From Maricaulis alexandrii (GTDB lineage: Bacteria > Pseudomonadota > Alphaproteobacteria > Caulobacterales > Maricaulaceae): DNA of 64,000 nt. Both the position numbers and the translations under genes were made by a program. Below are positions 61,147 through 64,000 of the stretch, one piece after another. The notes beneath the pieces are model-generated. The model was not told the origin of the DNA. It saw nothing but the letters and a program-made list of their open reading frames with translations, and did not search any database. The DNA is taken from NCBI RefSeq assembly GCF_005871165.1, contig NZ_SWKP01000007.1:1-64000 (forward strand), given 5' to 3'. Numbering within the stretch: the first letter of the stretch is position 1; each line of letters opens with the position of its first letter.

Positions 61147-62019
61147 TCAGAGAACCCGTCCGGCGATCACGTCCAGATCGGCCAGGATTTGCGGGTCGCG
61201 GGCCGACGGGGCCGTGATGAGCGCCGTGTCCAGCACGCGCTCGATCCCGTCCGGCGACGGGGTCCGTTGCAGGGAGGCCAGACGGCCGGTCAGGCGCGTC
61301 AGCATGGCCTTGGCCTTCACCGTATTGCCCTGCATGACCCGGAGGACTTCGGCGACATCGACCTCACCGGCTTCGTCGTACCAGCAGTCATAATCGGTCA
61401 CCATGGCCACGGAGGCATAGGGCAGCTCGGCTTCGCGGGCGAGCCGGGCTTCGGGCATGTTGGTCATGCCGATCACATCCATCCCCCATTGACGATAGAG
61501 CTCACTCTCGGCACGGGTGGAAAATTGCGGCCCCTCCATCACCAGATAGGTACCACCGCGCTGGGTCGGGATGCCCTCGGCCTCAGCCGCATCCGCCGCC
61601 AGGCCGCTCAGACGGCCACAAACGGGCCGCGCAAGGGGCACATGGGCGACACAGCCCGGACCGAAGAAAGAGCGCTCACGGCTCACCGTGCGGTCGACAT
61701 ACTGGTCCACCAGAACGAAATGGCCGGGCGCGAGATGCTCGCGCAGGGAGCCGCAGGCGGAGATCGACAGGATGTCCGTACAGCCCGCCATTTTCAGCGC
61801 CGCGATATTGGCGCGGAAGGGAATGTCGGATGGCGGGATCGGATGACCCGCACCATGGCGCGGCAGGAAAACCAGATCGGTTCCGTTGAGCCGGCCTAGG
61901 GTCAGCGGCGCGGAGGGCGCCCCCCAGGGCGTGGTCACAGCCTCGCTTCGGACCGCCTCGAGCCCGTCCAGGGCATAGAGGCCGGACCCGCCGATAATGC
62001 CGAGCTTCCACTGCGTCAT
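61147..62019 (-). CDS. mtnP: S-methyl-5'-thioadenosine phosphorylase
   Basis: A 290-residue enzyme that cleaves methylthioadenosine to adenine and methylthioribose-1-phosphate. GIIGGSGLYALDG opens it; FLPRHGAGHPIPPSDIPFRA and ISACGSLREHLAPGHF follow, with GMTNMPEARLARE at the base site. Adenine released feeds apt downstream. The ATG overlaps the secreted protein's stop as ATGA. Confidence 0.94.
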   Translation of the reverse strand: MTQWKLGIIGGSGLYALDGLEAVRSEAVTTPWGAPSAPLTLGRLNGTDLVFLPRHGAGHPIPPSDIPFRANIAALKMAGCTDILSISACGSLREHLAPGHFVLVDQYVDRTVSRERSFFGPGCVAHVPLARPVCGRLSGLAADAAEAEGIPTQRGGTYLVMEGPQFSTRAESELYRQWGMDVIGMTNMPEARLAREAELPYASVAMVTDYDCWYDEAGEVDVAEVLRVMQGNTVKAKAMLTRLTGRLASLQRTPSPDGIERVLDTALITAPSARDPQILADLDVIAGRVL

Positions 62020-62492
62020 GACACGATACTGCCGTCACACCGCTCCAAAGGCCGTGTCGTCCCGCCATTGGGGACCCAGTCTTCGCGGACCCAGACAAAA
62101 CGCGTCGGACCCGTCATGAACAGATACCAAGCGACCGGATTGCCCTGATCATCGAGGCGTTCTTCCCCGTCATACTGGATCAGGAAACCGGCTGTCGTTT
62201 CGGTCGAAGGCAAGCGGCGCAGGATCCGGGACGTGGACACATGCTCGCTCCCGTCCTCATCCACCCAGGCCGAATTATACCGCTCGCCATCCTCGCTGAA
62301 CCAGATACGCATGGGCTGGTTTTCGCAGGTCCCCGCCACGTCCTCGGGATCATCCGCCATCGGGACCCAGCCCCACCAGCCCGGCAGGAGTGTCTGCGGG
62401 TCCAGTGTTTGCGCCCCGGATATCCCGCAAGCAAAAACCGCCAGCGCGAGCGCGCCGGCGGTTCCTGTAATCCATCGCGTCGGTGAAGCCAC
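62016..62492 (-). CDS. Small secreted protein between petC and mtnP
   Basis: A 158-residue exported protein (ITGTAGALALAVFACGISGA signal). The mature part has two cysteines (GTCENQP, LERCDGS) and Trp-rich strands (LPGWWGWVPMADDP, RFVWVREDWVPNG). No family recognised. It lies 2 bp after petC and is coupled to mtnP, so it is part of the petABC transcript. Confidence 0.62.
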   Translation of the reverse strand: MASPTRWITGTAGALALAVFACGISGAQTLDPQTLLPGWWGWVPMADDPEDVAGTCENQPMRIWFSEDGERYNSAWVDEDGSEHVSTSRILRRLPSTETTAGFLIQYDGEERLDDQGNPVAWYLFMTGPTRFVWVREDWVPNGGTTRPLERCDGSIVS

Positions 62493-62494
62493 GC

Positions 62495-63292
62495 TTAGTG
62501 CTTCACGTTCGCCCAGATCTGGCGGTAGGCCAGATAGACCAGGATCGCGAAGATGAAGAGGTACATCAGCACCATGATGCCCATTTGCTTGCGGGCTTCC
62601 ATGTGCGGGTCACCGGCCCAGGTCAGGAAGGTGACAACATCTTCCGCCATCTGCTCGACCGTGGCTTCCGTGCCGTCGGCATAGCTCACAATGCCTTCCG
62701 CGAGCGGGGGCGCCATCGCGATGGCGCCGCCTTCGAAATAGGCGTTGTAGTACTGGCCCGGCGACAGGTGAGCGTCTTCCGGCGCTTCCTCATAGCCCAG
62801 CAGCAGCGAGCGGATGTAATCGGCACCACCACCGCGCGCCTTGACGATCAGGGACAGGTCCGGCGGATAGGCACCGCCATTGGACACGCGCGCCTGCTGT
62901 TCGTTCTCGAACGGCGCCGGGAAGGCGTCGGACGGCAGGCCGGGGCGCATGAACATGTCACCATCATCATTCGGTCCGTCCTGGACCTGATAGCTGGCGG
63001 CAATCTGCATCACGACCGGGTTGTCGTTCGGGTTCGGGAAACCCTCGGCCTCGAACGGACCGCCCCGCTGGCCCAGATTGCGGAAGCGCATCAGGTCCAT
63101 GGAGTGACAGGAGGCACAGACTTCCTGGTAGATCTGGAAGCCGCGCTGGACGGCGTGGTCGTCATAAGTGCCGAACGGGCCGTTGTGTTCCCATTCGTGC
63201 TTTTCCGGCGCATGGGCGTCGCCCTCCAGCGCGGATGCGCCGGCGGAGAGGCCAAGAGCCAGAGCGGCAGCGGCGAAAATACGGGTCATCAT
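62495..63292 (-). CDS. petC: Cytochrome c1 of the bc1 complex
   Basis: A 265-residue membrane-anchored c-type cytochrome. Signal peptide, then haem motif CASCH (Cys59, Cys62, His63), axial Met in the IAMAPPLAEG region, and a C-terminal anchor (MVLMYLFIFAILVYLAYRQ). It passes electrons from the Rieske protein to cytochrome c. Cytochrome b is 15 bp upstream. Confidence 0.95.
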   Translation of the reverse strand: MMTRIFAAAALALGLSAGASALEGDAHAPEKHEWEHNGPFGTYDDHAVQRGFQIYQEVCASCHSMDLMRFRNLGQRGGPFEAEGFPNPNDNPVVMQIAASYQVQDGPNDDGDMFMRPGLPSDAFPAPFENEQQARVSNGGAYPPDLSLIVKARGGGADYIRSLLLGYEEAPEDAHLSPGQYYNAYFEGGAIAMAPPLAEGIVSYADGTEATVEQMAEDVVTFLTWAGDPHMEARKQMGIMVLMYLFIFAILVYLAYRQIWANVKH

Positions 63293-63307
63293 GATCTCGT
63301 CGCTCCC

Positions 63308-64000
63308 TTAGGACTTGTCATTGCCGAGGACGGACGCCTCGATCGAGGCCGGACGATCCTTCGGCTTTTCGATGATGCCGAGCACCGGCAGGATCACCAC
63401 GAAATAGGCGAAGTAGTACAGGGTCAGGAACTGAGCCAGGTACACGAATTTGAAGCCCAGCAGCGGCACCGGATCATCCGGGTTCTTCGCACCACACCAG
63501 CCCAGGCCGAGCGCGGCGATCACGAAGAAGATGAAGAACCAGCGCGTCAGCGGACGGTAGCGCATGGAGCGAACCTTGGACGTGTCCAGCCAGGGCAGGA
63601 CGAACAGGATCGCGATGGCACCGAACATGGCCAGCACACCGCCCAGCTTGGCGTCGATCGGGCCGATGTCGAAGGTGACAGCGCGCAGGATCGCGTAGAA
63701 GGGCAGGAAGTACCATTCCGGCACGATGTGCGCCGGCGTCACCAGCGGGTCAGCCTCGATATAGTTGTCGGCATGGCCCAGGACACCCGGCATGTAGAAG
63801 ACGAAGGTGGCGAAGACCATCAGGTAGACGATGATCGCGAAGCCGTCCTTCACCGTGTAGTACGGGTGGAAGGGCAGCGCGTCCTTCTTCGGGTCCTTGA
63901 TTTCCAGACCGGCCGGATTGCCATTGCCCGGCACGTGCAGCGCCCAGATGTGCAGGCCGACGACGCCGGCAATCACGAAGGGCAGCAGATAGTGCAGGGA
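63308..64000 (-). CDS. petB: Cytochrome b of the bc1 complex, C-terminal part (cut by the window edge)
   Basis: The last ~230 residues of cytochrome b. The Qo-site PEWY motif ([17 protein letters not shown]) and the last helices are present ([20 protein letters not shown]). The frame continues to base 64000 ([18 protein letters not shown]), so the N-terminal half and petA lie beyond the window. C-terminal end is complete. Confidence 0.95.
   Translation of the reverse strand, partial: SLHYLLPFVIAGVVGLHIWALHVPGNGNPAGLEIKDPKKDALPFHPYYTVKDGFAIIVYLMVFATFVFYMPGVLGHADNYIEADPLVTPAHIVPEWYFLPFYAILRAVTFDIGPIDAKLGGVLAMFGAIAILFVLPWLDTSKVRSMRYRPLTRWFFIFFVIAALGLGWCGAKNPDDPVPLLGFKFVYLAQFLTLYYFAYFVVILPVLGIIEKPKDRPASIEASVLGNDKS

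Noticed and set aside
1-64000. Search for tRNA, rRNA, CRISPR arrays, transposases and phage genes
   Set aside because: No cloverleaf-like sequence, regular direct-repeat array, transposase motif or phage structural gene was noticed; a covariance-model tRNA scan would be the decisive check.

Overview
The window is GC-rich, densely packed chromosomal DNA from an alphaproteobacterium. Gene content fits a marine, stalked-type lineage of the Maricaulales/Hyphomonadaceae group, but that placement is inference from protein character and gene order, not from a marker gene. Indicators are the petB-petC-mtnP-apt run, the prs-rplY-pth-ychF order, proC-YbjN-UbiK, glutathione-dependent formaldehyde oxidation and the nadA/nadB/nadC operon under a NUDIX-fold repressor. 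I saw no rRNA, tRNA, CRISPR array, prophage or transposase.

Region 1 (1-8.6 kb). A dispersed hairpin repeat, then a small secreted protein, then a leftward group (frmA, lipoprotein, vapB, vapC, small protein, fghA) that places a type II toxin-antitoxin pair between the two formaldehyde-detoxification enzymes. Two FabH-like ketoacyl synthases of the beta-ketodecanoyl-ACP synthase type flank a leftward amtB.

Region 2 (8.6-23.1 kb). Lipoprotein, acyltransferase, HD hydrolase, the NadQ/NrtR-type regulator, a lone RebB (R-body) homologue and a small membrane protein lead into the NAD operon nadA-orphan-nadB-nadC. The operon promoter carries three copies of an inverted repeat, the first lying exactly between -35 and -10. 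nadB contains an in-frame insertion made of three hairpins. After this come a VOC protein, tandem small membrane proteins, a phosphoribosyltransferase, an esterase and a membrane protein built from two repeated halves.

Region 3 (23.1-41 kb). A three-gene two-component locus (dCache-PAS kinase, short kinase, CheY-like receiver), a Nudix hydrolase, a 26-residue membrane miniprotein before a Na/Ca exchanger, DUF4197 and DUF418 proteins, the second copy of the hairpin repeat, a divergent LysR/LysE pair, folB with a pteridine-reductase-like SDR, uvrC-pgsA, an OmpR/EnvZ-type pair, and proC-YbjN-UbiK.

Region 4 (41-54.7 kb). lgt, midA-type methyltransferase, prs, tandem lipoproteins, rplY, pth, a secreted Met-Met/Asp repeat protein, ychF, a truncated globin, a Bcr/CflA transporter, a crotonase, PhzF, rlmJ and a secreted S10 carboxypeptidase.

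Region 5 (54.7-64 kb). A small set that looks like glycan modification (GT4-like transferase, BKACE, hexapeptide acyltransferase, methyltransferase), then a leftward series from apt back through GST, an LprI-like protein, a trypsin-like protease, mtnP, a secreted protein, cytochrome c1 and a truncated cytochrome b that runs off the right edge.

A recurrent theme is local duplication: two ketoacyl synthases, two kinases, two membrane proteins, two lipoproteins and one internally duplicated protein.
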